Source of the DNA: Cyclaneusma minus
Taxonomy: Eukaryota > Ascomycota > Leotiomycetes > Marthamycetales > Marthamycetaceae
Assembly: GCA_037179335.1 (NCBI GenBank)
Contig: JAKZHN010000003.1
Location: forward strand, 372,001 to 436,000
Reading direction: 5' to 3'
DNA: 64,000 bases
In this document: in pieces, positions 43,712-52,468 of the stretch
How positions within the stretch are numbered: position 1 is the stretch's first letter
How the letters are laid out: the number at the start of each line of letters is the position of its first letter
The notes under the pieces: generated by a model
What the model was told of the DNA's origin: nothing
Databases searched by the model: none
Seen by the model: only the letters and a program-made list of their open reading frames with translations
Position numbers and translations under genes: made by a program

Positions 43712-44515
43712 ATGTCACTCACCTCAGTCACTTGGGGCATCGTGGCCATCATTTTCGGCATCACATTTCTCAACAATCCTCTTCCCTTCCATGCTGCTGT
43801 CTCCCGCGGCTACCAGATCACCTGCCACATCGCCGCCAAGACCAAAGTCGCCGCCAAGATATTCGAGGAGTTGCGCAAGCTGAAAGTCTTCGGTGATCTC
43901 TCCTGCGCGGATATGGAGTCAGCCCTGCAAGGCATCCTGGAGAATTATCGAGTTTTCTACGACGAGTTCGAGAGCTTCGTCGAACAGCAACGCGAAACGA
44001 ATGTCCGCACAGCTAGCCGCCTCCACGGCTACTCCACCAGACTCAATCGTGTGGATAGGATCCTCGACGAGCAACAGACTGCGCTTTCCTCCCAATCCAA
44101 CAGTTCCAGCCAGTTACGCAGTGACTACGAGGCATCTCTTGAAAGCCAAGACTCCGTCATAGCCCAGGTTCTGCGCAGAGTGGAAGTTCTGGGGAGACAA
44201 GCCGCCGAGACCAAAGCGAGAGCGAATCGCGCCGAAGACGAGAACGTCAAACTTCAGAAGGAAGTGGACGAACTGAAATTCCTCACCTCGCCAAAGACTG
44301 CGTCGAACGTCCCAGCCCCATCCGTCAACCAATTCCAAATCGTCTCCGCTGCGTCCCAGATGGCTTTCGACCAATGCCGTCGAGCCGGTCGAGGCAAGCC
44401 CACTTCTAGGGCTGTTGAAAAGGAAGAGGCTCTTGCCAACGCCGACCGTATGGTCGAAGAGTTCCCGTCCGACTACTCTCGTCAATTAAGTCAGCATATC
44501 CGCTCCTGTTCATGA
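43712..44515 (+). CDS. Family 2 protein F2-11, membrane-anchored coiled coil
   Basis: Function unknown; 267 aa, intact frame. Residues 8-22 are hydrophobic (W-G-I-V-A-I-I-F-G-I-T-F-L). Signature: A-L-Q-G-I-L-E-N-Y-R-V-F-Y-D-E-F-E-S-F-V-E-Q-Q (residues 70-92). The coiled coil has A-A-E-T-K-A-R-A-N-R-A-E-D. The conserved C-terminus is E-K-E-E-A-L-A-N-A-D-R-M-V-E-E-F. Beyond the stop, in another frame, L-N-A-P-P-T-S-K-T-P-S-K-L-R matches L-K-A-P-P-T-R-K-E-P-F-K-L-R behind F2-9, so the tail is detached here too. Unusually, none of the promoter elements seen before other copies is present; upstream is the orphan tail described above, so expression is doubtful. Confidence 0.7.
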   Translation: MSLTSVTWGIVAIIFGITFLNNPLPFHAAVSRGYQITCHIAAKTKVAAKIFEELRKLKVFGDLSCADMESALQGILENYRVFYDEFESFVEQQRETNVRTASRLHGYSTRLNRVDRILDEQQTALSSQSNSSSQLRSDYEASLESQDSVIAQVLRRVEVLGRQAAETKARANRAEDENVKLQKEVDELKFLTSPKTASNVPAPSVNQFQIVSAASQMAFDQCRRAGRGKPTSRAVEKEEALANADRMVEEFPSDYSRQLSQHIRSCS

Positions 44516-45431
44516 GCAGGTTGTCACGCTCAACGCGCCACCTACTAGCAAGACACCATCAAAGCTCCGTCTGTCACCAACTCGTTTTCAGGACACACCA
44601 CTAGGAATCGCGGCTTCTGATCCTCTCCCTTCATCACACGTAGCACACGTGCGCGCATCCACCTGCGAGCAGCTCAGCAGGTTCAGCTCACAATAGGACG
44701 CATCACTAGCAGTAGTTTCCAAGAGAGTTCGCTTTGCGGGATTCTAGACATGATCGATGGACGGGAAGGGCTCTTGGGCATCTCTTAGCACGGCGTTCAT
44801 CCTTGCGTCTGGATTTAGAGGGCTACGGATATCTTCACTGGAGTGGCATCTCCAGCATCGCGTTCATTCATTTCGTAGTTGCATTTCCCGTTCTTCCACG
44901 TGGTGTTAGCCGAGAATTCACAAAAAATCTCCAAATGTGCTTTTCCAAATGTGACTGGTGCTTGGTAATATTAAAGTCACTGAATTTCTCGACTGTATTG
45001 ATCGAATCCTTGAAGTGATATTTGAATTTAGAACCCAAGCTTGATTCGTCACAAGCATAGAAGGCCAGGAATGGAGAGAATGGGAGGACTGGAGAGGAAA
45101 AGAGCTGAAACTCCTTCTCCAGGCAATATATAGGACTCTAGTTGATTAATAGCTGACATAAGGAGCTAGCTAACTGCAACATCATTCCAAAAAGATTCCA
45201 CGGTCATGGATCCTCGACTTGGGATACAAATGAACACCTATGCCCTAGTATTTTACAATTACACACGTACCCTGCGTTATACTTCAGGGTTTTGCAATTT
45301 GCGGCCAATTCAGCAGTAAGGCTCAGGTCTACTCTGTCAGTGCCCTCGTTTTCCAGTCACAAAAGTTGCTATCGAACCTCGCAAGGCAGTAAGGCACCTA
45401 GGAGCCGTAGAGTCTGTGATATCTTATATGG
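44516..45431. other. 3' flank of F2-11
   Basis: No gene. 44830-44960 is the shared 3' block (GGATATCTTCACTGGAGTGGC...GGTGTTAGCCGAGAATTC). The rest is ordinary spacer. Confidence 0.4.
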
Positions 45432-45595
45432 GAGCTTTACAATGAAGCCACACAATAGAGCGGGACAATAGAGCTTCACAATAAATCTTTATATCACAGT
45501 TCCGACTCGGTTCCGCTCGCCTCGAGGCGAGCGCGAGCACCCAAAGCACAAAAATAAAGTTCTACCCAGCGTATCAACCTCTCCCCTCTTCCTCT
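45432..45595 (+). promoter_or_regulatory. Family 2 promoter module, copy 8, with CACAAT array
   Basis: 45432-45490: GCTTTACAATGAAGCC, ACACAATAGAGCGG, GACAATAGAGCTTC and ACAATAAATC in tandem. Then GCTCGCCTCGAGGCGAGCG (a palindromic GC-rich stretch), GCACAAAAATAAAG at 45546 (TATA-like) and the leader CCCAGCGTATCAACCTCTCC. Confidence 0.65.
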
Positions 45596-45714
45596 CCACT
45601 TTCTGTACAGCGCTGGTCGTATTCACAGTCCTATCTACTAGTCCTCAGGTACAGACTTCCACCCCTTAGCCTTCAAAAGCTTTCCGTCATCATCAACCCC
45701 TTCAGCAATTCAGC

Positions 45715-46509
45715 ATGCCATCCAGCTGGTGGCTCGTAGCCGTCATCATTGGCGTGCTTGGCTTCTACCTCCGTCCCTTCTTCTTTCGCGCCGCTGCCTA
45801 CCGCGCCTTCACTGTCACTTGCCGCATCATCGACCCGCAGTTGGGTAAGGGAGAAACCACTCAAGCACTCGACGACAAAGTCACCGGACTGCGCCAATTC
45901 AAGATCTACAGCAACCTGTCTTACGACTCTGCCAGCGCCGACAACGCTCCAATGCAAGAGCTTCAAGTCAACGAACACATGAGCTGCGCCGACGTGGAAC
46001 GTGCAATCCAAGATGCCATGAAGAGCTTGAACTGCGTATCCCGCGAGGAGTTCATCGAACAGAAGAACAAGCAAGCACGCTGGAACGAAGAGATGGTCGC
46101 CAAGACCGTCGCTCATCTCACCAACCAGTTCCAAACCGTCATTTCACAACAGCAGAACACCATCCGAGAGTTGCACCAAAGCCAAGAATCCTCCCGCGAA
46201 GAGCGCAAGTCCATGCTCTTGCAAATGCAACGTTTCGAACACCGCGCTGATAAAGCCGACGCCGAAGTCCTGGAGCTGCGCACAAGTTTTCTTGACCATG
46301 AAGAGTATGCTACACTGCGGCTCAAGGACCTACAGCGAGACCACGGCTACCTTCAGCGAGAGCAACAGCAAGCCCCCGGCTACAAAGAACGCATCAAAGC
46401 CCTGTATGGGTACGAGGGTATGTCGGGAGACGACCTCGCTGCCAGCCAGTCCGTCCCCTCGTCGTCCCCCTCCAAGTCACCCGAGCCCGAAGGAGAATAC
46501 ATCCTCTAA
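45715..46509 (+). CDS. Family 2 protein F2-12, membrane-anchored coiled coil
   Basis: Function unknown; 264 aa, intact. Residues 5-26 are strongly hydrophobic (W-W-L-V-A-V-I-I-G-V-L-G-F-Y-L), a probable membrane anchor. Residues 93-130 (C-A-D-V-E-R-A-I-Q-D-A-M-K...E-E-F-I-E-Q-K-N-K-Q-A-R-W-N) correspond to F2-6 and also resemble the signature region of F2-11 (C-A-D-M-E-S-A-L-Q). A coiled coil follows with H-R-A-D-K-A-D-A-E. The C-terminus Y-K-E-R-I-K-A-L-Y-G-Y-E-G ... G-E-Y-I-L is shared with F2-6. No N-P-F tail. Links the F2-6 subgroup with the others. Confidence 0.8.
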   Translation: MPSSWWLVAVIIGVLGFYLRPFFFRAAAYRAFTVTCRIIDPQLGKGETTQALDDKVTGLRQFKIYSNLSYDSASADNAPMQELQVNEHMSCADVERAIQDAMKSLNCVSREEFIEQKNKQARWNEEMVAKTVAHLTNQFQTVISQQQNTIRELHQSQESSREERKSMLLQMQRFEHRADKADAEVLELRTSFLDHEEYATLRLKDLQRDHGYLQREQQQAPGYKERIKALYGYEGMSGDDLAASQSVPSSSPSKSPEPEGEYIL

Positions 46510-47422
46510 GGACTAGCATTGGTACCAATCCGGTTTGAGGCGATCCAAGCTGATACCGAAGTTGGTGCAGTGCTTGTGGCGAGCTGTGAACTTCCGGGGC
46601 TGGACAAAAAGGCTCTTTCGGGACTCCAAGTTATCATCTTCTCGCATCGTCTTCAGGCCTCATCTTCGGAAGGTTTTCTCTTTGACTGGCCAGGTCAACT
46701 CGGGGGAGCCTTTGCTTAGGCACACGAAGCTGGGCTTACCTTCCTGTTTCGCAACCTATCGGTGACCTGGACTGGGTGGTGCGCTCTTCTGAACATGGAA
46801 AATTCACACGGGGAACTCTTACGGTCTTGAGAGCTTGCGGGCGAAGCAGCTTGATGATGCGGTGGCATATGGGTGCGCGCATGGAATTTTGGCTCTTTCA
46901 CGCTCTACGGGCGTCCTGACCTGGGGCCCATCTCTATTCAGTATGGCGGTCATTTGAGTTTTGCGTTTCCGCCGCTCTCTTTCAGAGTTGTAGCAGAAAA
47001 TAAAAAATCACTGAAAACTCCAAAGGCGTTCTGCATCTTCTGCTTTTGTGACCGTGTCTCCTGTTATTTGTAAACTTCAAAATGCCTAAACATGATAGTA
47101 AACTTGGCGGCGGAGGATGAAGAGTAAACTTCAGTTCAGGGGCAGTTGGAGTAAAATGGAAGAATCTGGAGTTTAGGAACAAGATAGTAACAAGAAGCCC
47201 GCGGAAGGATGTTGATTTAATCTAGGAGAGTGTTCCTATTCCAGGTCAATCATTGATGTCTTTGACAATTGTGGATTTTGGGGCATGTGTCGGAAGCGGC
47301 CATGGATTCTAGCCCCGGAATTCAGTCTGTCTAGGTACCTTGTCTGGGTAATAAACGGTCCAGATAGACAGAAGTCAAGAATGTCTTTCCGTTGGATTGT
47401 TTAGGGCCTTCTAGCTGCAGCC
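46510..47422. other. 3' flank of F2-12
   Basis: No gene. 46920-47060 is the shared 3' block (AGAGTTGTAGCAGAAAATAAAAAATC). Otherwise only short frames. No promoter module precedes F2-13. Confidence 0.4.
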
Positions 47423-48777
47423 ATGGGCTTGCTTCTGTGGCGTCCACCCCTTCTTTATATCATCCGTACCGCCGTCTTGCGCGCCTACGTCGTTGCTGTC
47501 CGCATCTTCGTCAATATCTTGATCGCGGCCGTCCCGAAATATGCGGATGAAGAACAGTTCAAAGCAGTGTTTCCGATAGTCTGAGACCGCGGTTTGGGCC
47601 CTAAACCGTATCGGTACGGTTTGAAACCATTTATAAAAGCTATAAACCAAATTTATTTGGTCCAAATCACGGTTTTAAAGGCTCTATTATAATTGCCATA
47701 AGTTTCTATGCTAAAAATAGCAATAAATTGTTTTTGCCAATTTTATAGCTTAATAATAAATTTTAGAAAATTAGAATAAATTCTATTTGTTTTAAATTAG
47801 AGAAAAAAATTAAAATATATTGAAAATTGAAATTAATACTAAATTTTTAAGCTTTAAAAAATTTAAAGTTTAATTTCCAATAATTAATACGTATTGTTTT
47901 AATTGGATTTTTGAATTTTTAAAATTGGAAATTTAAAAAGCTTATAATTTAATTTTTATAATTAAAATTTATATGCATTTATAATTAAAGGTTTTTAAAA
48001 TAAAATTTTACTAAATTTCCATTTAAATAAGCTAAATTAAAATTATTATTAATTAAATAGCATTGTATAATAGTCCGTGCCCGCCAAGCCCTGGCAAGCC
48101 ATAGCTAAATAGTCCAAACCATAATTTCGCCATTTTCCCATAATTTGAAATTAAAAATAAAAAGCTTAAACTAAATTTCTTTAGTCCGGACTATTTCCTA
48201 AAAGGGCAAACCGTATTAGTACGGTCCAAAAAAAAATTCGGTCGACGGACTATCGAAAACACTGGATCAAAGCCGCCAATACAGCGAAGTTGCCGATCCT
48301 CAAGTCATCCTACTTCCCACCCGCCAGCGCAACCATCCTTTCGAGGTCACCGATCCCCAACTTGTTCACGTCCATGCTCCCGTCAGAAGGCAGATCAACC
48401 GTCTCTGATGCGTCGCGATTGGCATTTGACCAAGGCGGTCAAGGCAAGCGTACCTTCATGGCTGCTGAAAAGAAAATGGCTTTTGCCAACGCTGAGCGCA
48501 TGGTGGACGAGTGCCTCACCGACGGCCGAGTACGTCAACAAGTACTCTCCTGCTCTTGAGCTCCTCAAAAAGGCTGTCCACGCTGACCTCTGCTCTTGTC
48601 CAGACCCCATTGCCTAAGTCATAAACCCTTTCTCGAGCGAGGTCGAAGGTTCCAGCGAAAACTACGATCCCTTTGCCAACATCACCGCCAGCAAACGCGC
48701 ATTCGGTACATCCCCTTTCGACCAATCAGTCTTCAGGCCACATTCAACTGGAACTCTCCTTTCAGGCTCAGGATGGG
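47423..48777 (+). pseudogene. Family 2 copy F2-13, interrupted by a MITE
   Basis: Starts M-G-L-L-L-W-R-P-P-L-L-Y-I-I-R-T-A-V-L-R, like the hydrophobic N-terminus of F2-10 (M-G-L-L-H-V-N-W-P-L-V-L-R-T-A-L). After 47556 the MITE (47565-48264) intervenes. Past it, pieces of the C-terminal part follow in mixed frames: R-N-H-P-F-E-V, then A-E-K-K-M-A-F-A-N-A-E-R-M-V-D-E (48290-48559), then V-I-N-P-F-S-S-E...Y-D-P-F-A-N-I (48619-48777). The signature and most of the coiled coil are missing, so a deletion preceded or accompanied the insertion. No promoter module. Non-functional. Confidence 0.65.
47565..48264 (+). mobile_element. hAT-like MITE, copy 1 (700 bp)
   Basis: Terminal inverted repeats CAGTGTTTCCGATAGTC (left) and CAGTGTTTTCGATAGTC (right end, reverse-complemented), flanked by 8-bp target-site duplications GTTCAAAG (47557-47564) and GATCAAAG (48265-48272), one mismatch. 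Subterminal palindromes ACCGTATCGGTACGGT and ACCGTATTAGTACGGT sit near the two ends. The core is AT-rich with no open frame. CA(G/A)NG-type ends plus an 8-bp duplication are the hallmarks of the hAT superfamily. It is non-autonomous, so a transposase must come from elsewhere. Inserted in F2-13. Confidence 0.85.
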
Positions 48778-51000
48778 CAATTCTTCAGTGGTGCATTTGC
48801 TTGGGACATAGGAACACATGCCTGACAATCTTCAGCTCTTGGTGTGGGCTGCTACATGCCTGGAAGGCATCCACGTCATGGTAGGTAGCATGAGACTCTT
48901 TCGTCTTTCGGCCACCCAGGGCGCAAACCTCAACCCCAGCACTGCAATCAATCGAGACCAAGCCAACTCCTGCAGCGCCCCATAAGCCAGCGCAACCAGT
49001 GTGTGGGATTCTCGAGCAGCACCCCTCCCGCCCCAGAGATAGTCCTCGACTTGAGAGACACCCAGCCCCGCCTGGTCACCAGCGGCCCAACCTACAAACC
49101 TCTCAATCCTCTACTGCTTGCCAACACCCGAGTCCCCTCCACGACAGCTCCGACTACGACCTCCATTCTCCAATCTCCACGACCACTAGGGCACCATCTT
49201 CCAAAACCGGCTTAATCGAACGAATGCGTGCACGATGACCAGCACAGGACTAAGAGGCATTTGGACGATTGCGTGACGTTTCCTGGTTTTATAAACAGAG
49301 AGTGTGTGAACTGCCACCTTTGTAAAATCACTTGCTCCCTCACTCAGGGCCAGGGTCAATAAAATGCAGGCCCACAGGGTTCAGGTGGTGGAGGTCAAGG
49401 ACAGCAAGGTCCAACTGTCCAAGTGGTTCAGGTTCGGGTAACGGTGGACAAGGTCCAACTGGACGAGGATCCACTTCCCCGCCAGACAAGCTTACCGGCA
49501 CGCGCCTCCTCCGCAATCTTGCCTTTCCCCAAAGTCCCTCCTCGACCAGTTGTGGCACTTATGGTACCTCGCCCGTCGATTCTTCCCAAAACTCACCAGT
49601 GCCAACCACGCCCCTGACCACCCGCCTCAACCATAAACCCACCTGAACCGCCACGACATTCCTCATCACCTTCATCTACACAACATGGCGAATGGTCTAC
49701 ACCACCAGCCCCTGGCACCCCACGCCAGTTTTCCCTTCTGCCTCCAAAGACCCCTTCGTCAATACGCCGGACATAGCGCGATTCGCCCTCATAGCCAAGG
49801 CCAAAGAAGAAGGTTCATCTACATCTCCGAATATGGGCGATCTGGCAGCTAGCAACAATGACGAGCCGGTACTGCCGGAATTCACGTGCAGAGGTCTCGC
49901 CACCAACATCTACGATACCGGCTACGCCCTGTTGCACGAGCGTCACCCAATATATTTACACCTGCTTCAAGCACATCAAGTTCGCGGATGAGCTGGAAGT
50001 GGTGACGCCTTTGGACAAAGCCAAGGCAAAACAAAAGGCCCATGGAAAACACCTTCATTTGACTGTTGACGCCTCTCGCTCGCCTACCCCAAGCAGGAGC
50101 TCTTCGAAGTTACAGGGGGACGAGTCTCCTGCTCCCAGGAACGGTCGGAGTATTGACCTTTCGTCAACCAAAACCGACGATGTGATTGCTGTAAAGCGGG
50201 ACTTGCGCGTGGGTGGCATCTCTAGAGTGGCGTTCGTTGCCACATTCCTTTTCTCATTCTCACCAAAGTCTATACTTGAATATCACTAAAAATACATTCA
50301 TTTTCGAATGCCCTGTTTTTTTACCGTGACCTGCGCAATCGGAATCTGAAGTCGCTGTAGTTTGAGTGAAAATCCTTAGAATATATATAGGCTTAAATAT
50401 CAAATTTGAATACTCCGGAGGAAACTTCAACTTCACTGTCTAAGCGTTAACGATTTTTCAACCCCATTTTCGATAGGATTTTCATTTTCAACTGGAAGGG
50501 AAGCTTGAATTCAACTTCACGTCAAGAATGGCACCGAGACGTCGGTAGAAAAACGCCGTTTGTATCTAGACAACCGGCCTTTTTCAAGCCTAGTCATCAA
50601 TTCCTCCAACACTTTCATATCTGGGGGCAGGTATCGAAATAGCAGACTAACTGTGATCCGGATTTCACTCCATCCGGGCCGCTCGCAAAATGGATGGACT
50701 AAGTTGTAAAAACCGTCCCATATTTCCTCACGTCCCAATCTTGTAGGCTTTCGGGGATATTGGGAAATTTTCAAGGCAGAATGAGAACGGCGGGTCGGGA
50801 TGGATTGACCAGTCCTTCCTATTAAATACTTGGGCTGTATGGTTTAATTTTTGAACGGCCGGTTTGGGGTCTGGACGTTTTCTAGCTATGCTTCGGACAC
50901 AGTCTAGGTACAGCTGTTAAATTGGCAGGGATCCGATTGGTAAAATCTACAATAAGTCCTCGAAACCACCAGGAGCAAATCCAAGCCTTACGTAATAAAT
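48778..51000 (+). other. Spacer with Pro/Ser-rich open frames
   Basis: No confident gene. Open frames at 48999-49238 and 49003-49215 (P/S/T-rich), 49332-49646, 49692-49991 and 49858-50289 overlap in different frames. The last two might be one broken gene of unknown kind (acidic L-P-E-F-T-C-R-G-L, then basic K-A-K-A-K-Q-K-A-H-G and S-P-T-P-S-R-S-S-S). I found no family 2 signature in them. 50300-51000 is AT-leaning spacer. Confidence 0.3.
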
Positions 51001-51097
51001 TTTTTTAACGGAACATCACAATAGCCTTATATTACAAATCTGAGTCGCTTAGACTTATTCATGGACGGCGGACGAGCTACCCGTGTTCGTAGCGAAG

Positions 51098-51270
51098 CTT
51101 TACAATGGGCCTTCACAATGGAGCTTTATATACAATAGATCTTCACAATAGATTTTCAAGCGGTCGCTTATCGTTTTTTTGAGGCGAGCGAGCGACGCTC
51201 GTAGCGAAGCACAAGAACTAATACAAAAAGGATCTCCTTCCCTGCACATCAACCTCTTCCCTTTTTCTAC
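51098..51270 (+). promoter_or_regulatory. Family 2 promoter module, copy 9, with CACAAT array
   Basis: 51098-51155: TTTACAATGGGCC, TTCACAATGGAGC, ATACAATAGATC and TTCACAATAGAT in tandem (an outlying ATCACAATAGCC lies at 51015). Then TGAGGCGAGCGAGCGACGCTCG, AATACAAAAAGGATC at 51220 (TATA-like) and the leader CCTGCACATCAACCTCTTCC. It is intact although the gene it precedes is not. Confidence 0.65.
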
Positions 51271-51484
51271 CAAACTGCGATCGAGACTTCGATATATCCA
51301 CAGTCCATATAGTTACCCAGTTACTATACAGCGGGAATAGTCTCAAGTCTCTAACCCAGATTTCTCAACATCGGCATTCGAAGTCACCCTTTTCTACGAT
51401 CGTTATCCACTACGACCATTTATTTCCATCACGACCACCCTGCCAGCCTCTACTCGAGCAATTACCAAGATCATATTCTCCAGA

Positions 51485-52468
51485 ACGTCTCTCGCCTGGC
51501 CTCTTCTCGCCATTCTTATTGGCGTGGCATTCCACTACCGTCCCTCCTCCCCCCGCATCGCTGTCTCGCGCGCATGCGCCGCCATTTTCCATATTTTAGC
51601 AACCCTTGTGATCGCCGCTTGCCTCCGATATGCTGCGGAGCATGGCTAAGTTATGGAAGACGCCAACGCACTGATTAAGAAACTCCACGGCATGCATGAG
51701 CTCAAGACGTCCGACAATCTCGTGGACGATGTCGAGGGAGCGGTACGGGCAATTGTCGATGACTGCAAAGAATTTCACGATGGGTGCGCCAAGTCCCTGG
51801 AAGCGCAACGTGATATTAATAAGCAATACACAAGCCGCGTTAACACCGTTGTTATTAGAATGGACAAGTCCGAGTCAGTTCTCATTGAGCATAATCTCGA
51901 GCTCCTCCATTATACGAGAAGTTTGACACAGCTTCGCACAGCCCAGACATCCTCCGATGAGAACCATTTTGCCTTCCAGCGTTAGATCCAGTCAACCTTC
52001 GACTACATCCAGCGACAAGTCCAAGCAACCGTCGATGCTATGGAGCAAAGAATCATCGCTGCCGAAAACAAAGCTACCGCTGCCGAGACCAAAGCTGCCA
52101 ATGCTGAGAACACCGCCATCGACGCTGTCAAGAGAGCCACCGAGGCTGAGAAGCGCGAGTCCGAGGTCCGAGCGGAGCTGGAAGAGCTCAAAGCTACGAA
52201 GACGTCGAAGCCTGCGCCCATACCCCCTCTTCCAGCTCCCACCGGTGGACCGGTTGTGGTTAAGGGTCCCCCCGGTATTTCTTCTGATACGGCCGCTGAG
52301 ATTACTTTCTTTTGGGCGCGCCATGGAATCTTTGTCACATTCTAGTGCTTTGTGACTAAGCTCCAGCTTATCAGTGGGAACGAGGCCCCCTGGTCAGACC
52401 CGGAGGTGGTTTTTTCTACTCTCCCCAGGGCCATCGCCTTTGCCGCTGCCCAGGAACGCGAGAGATAA
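51485..52468 (+). pseudogene. Family 2 copy F2-14: start lost (ACG), three in-frame stops
   Basis: One frame of 327 codons. The expected ATG-TCT-CTC start is ACG-TCT-CTC (51485), so the initiator is mutated. Stops are at TAA 51647, TAG 51983 and TAG 52343; final TAA 52466. Order: hydrophobic N-terminus (W-P-L-L-A-I-L-I-G-V-A-F), signature (C-K-E-F-H-D-G-C-A-K-S-L-E-A-Q), R-A/K-A-x-x-A-E heptads, Pro-rich linker, then L-I-S-G...V-V-F-S-T-L-P-R-A-I-A-F-A-A-A-Q-E-R-E-R. This last part matches F2-16 (L-I-P-G...V-V-D-L-S-T-L-P-A-A-F-A-F-A-A-A-Q-E-R-E-R). No frameshift anywhere. A recently inactivated gene joining F2-10-like and F2-16-like halves. Confidence 0.7.

Noticed and set aside
49692..50289. 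Possible BTB-domain or other named gene
   Set aside because: The two overlapping frames show no convincing domain motif and would need a frameshift or an unsupported intron to be joined.
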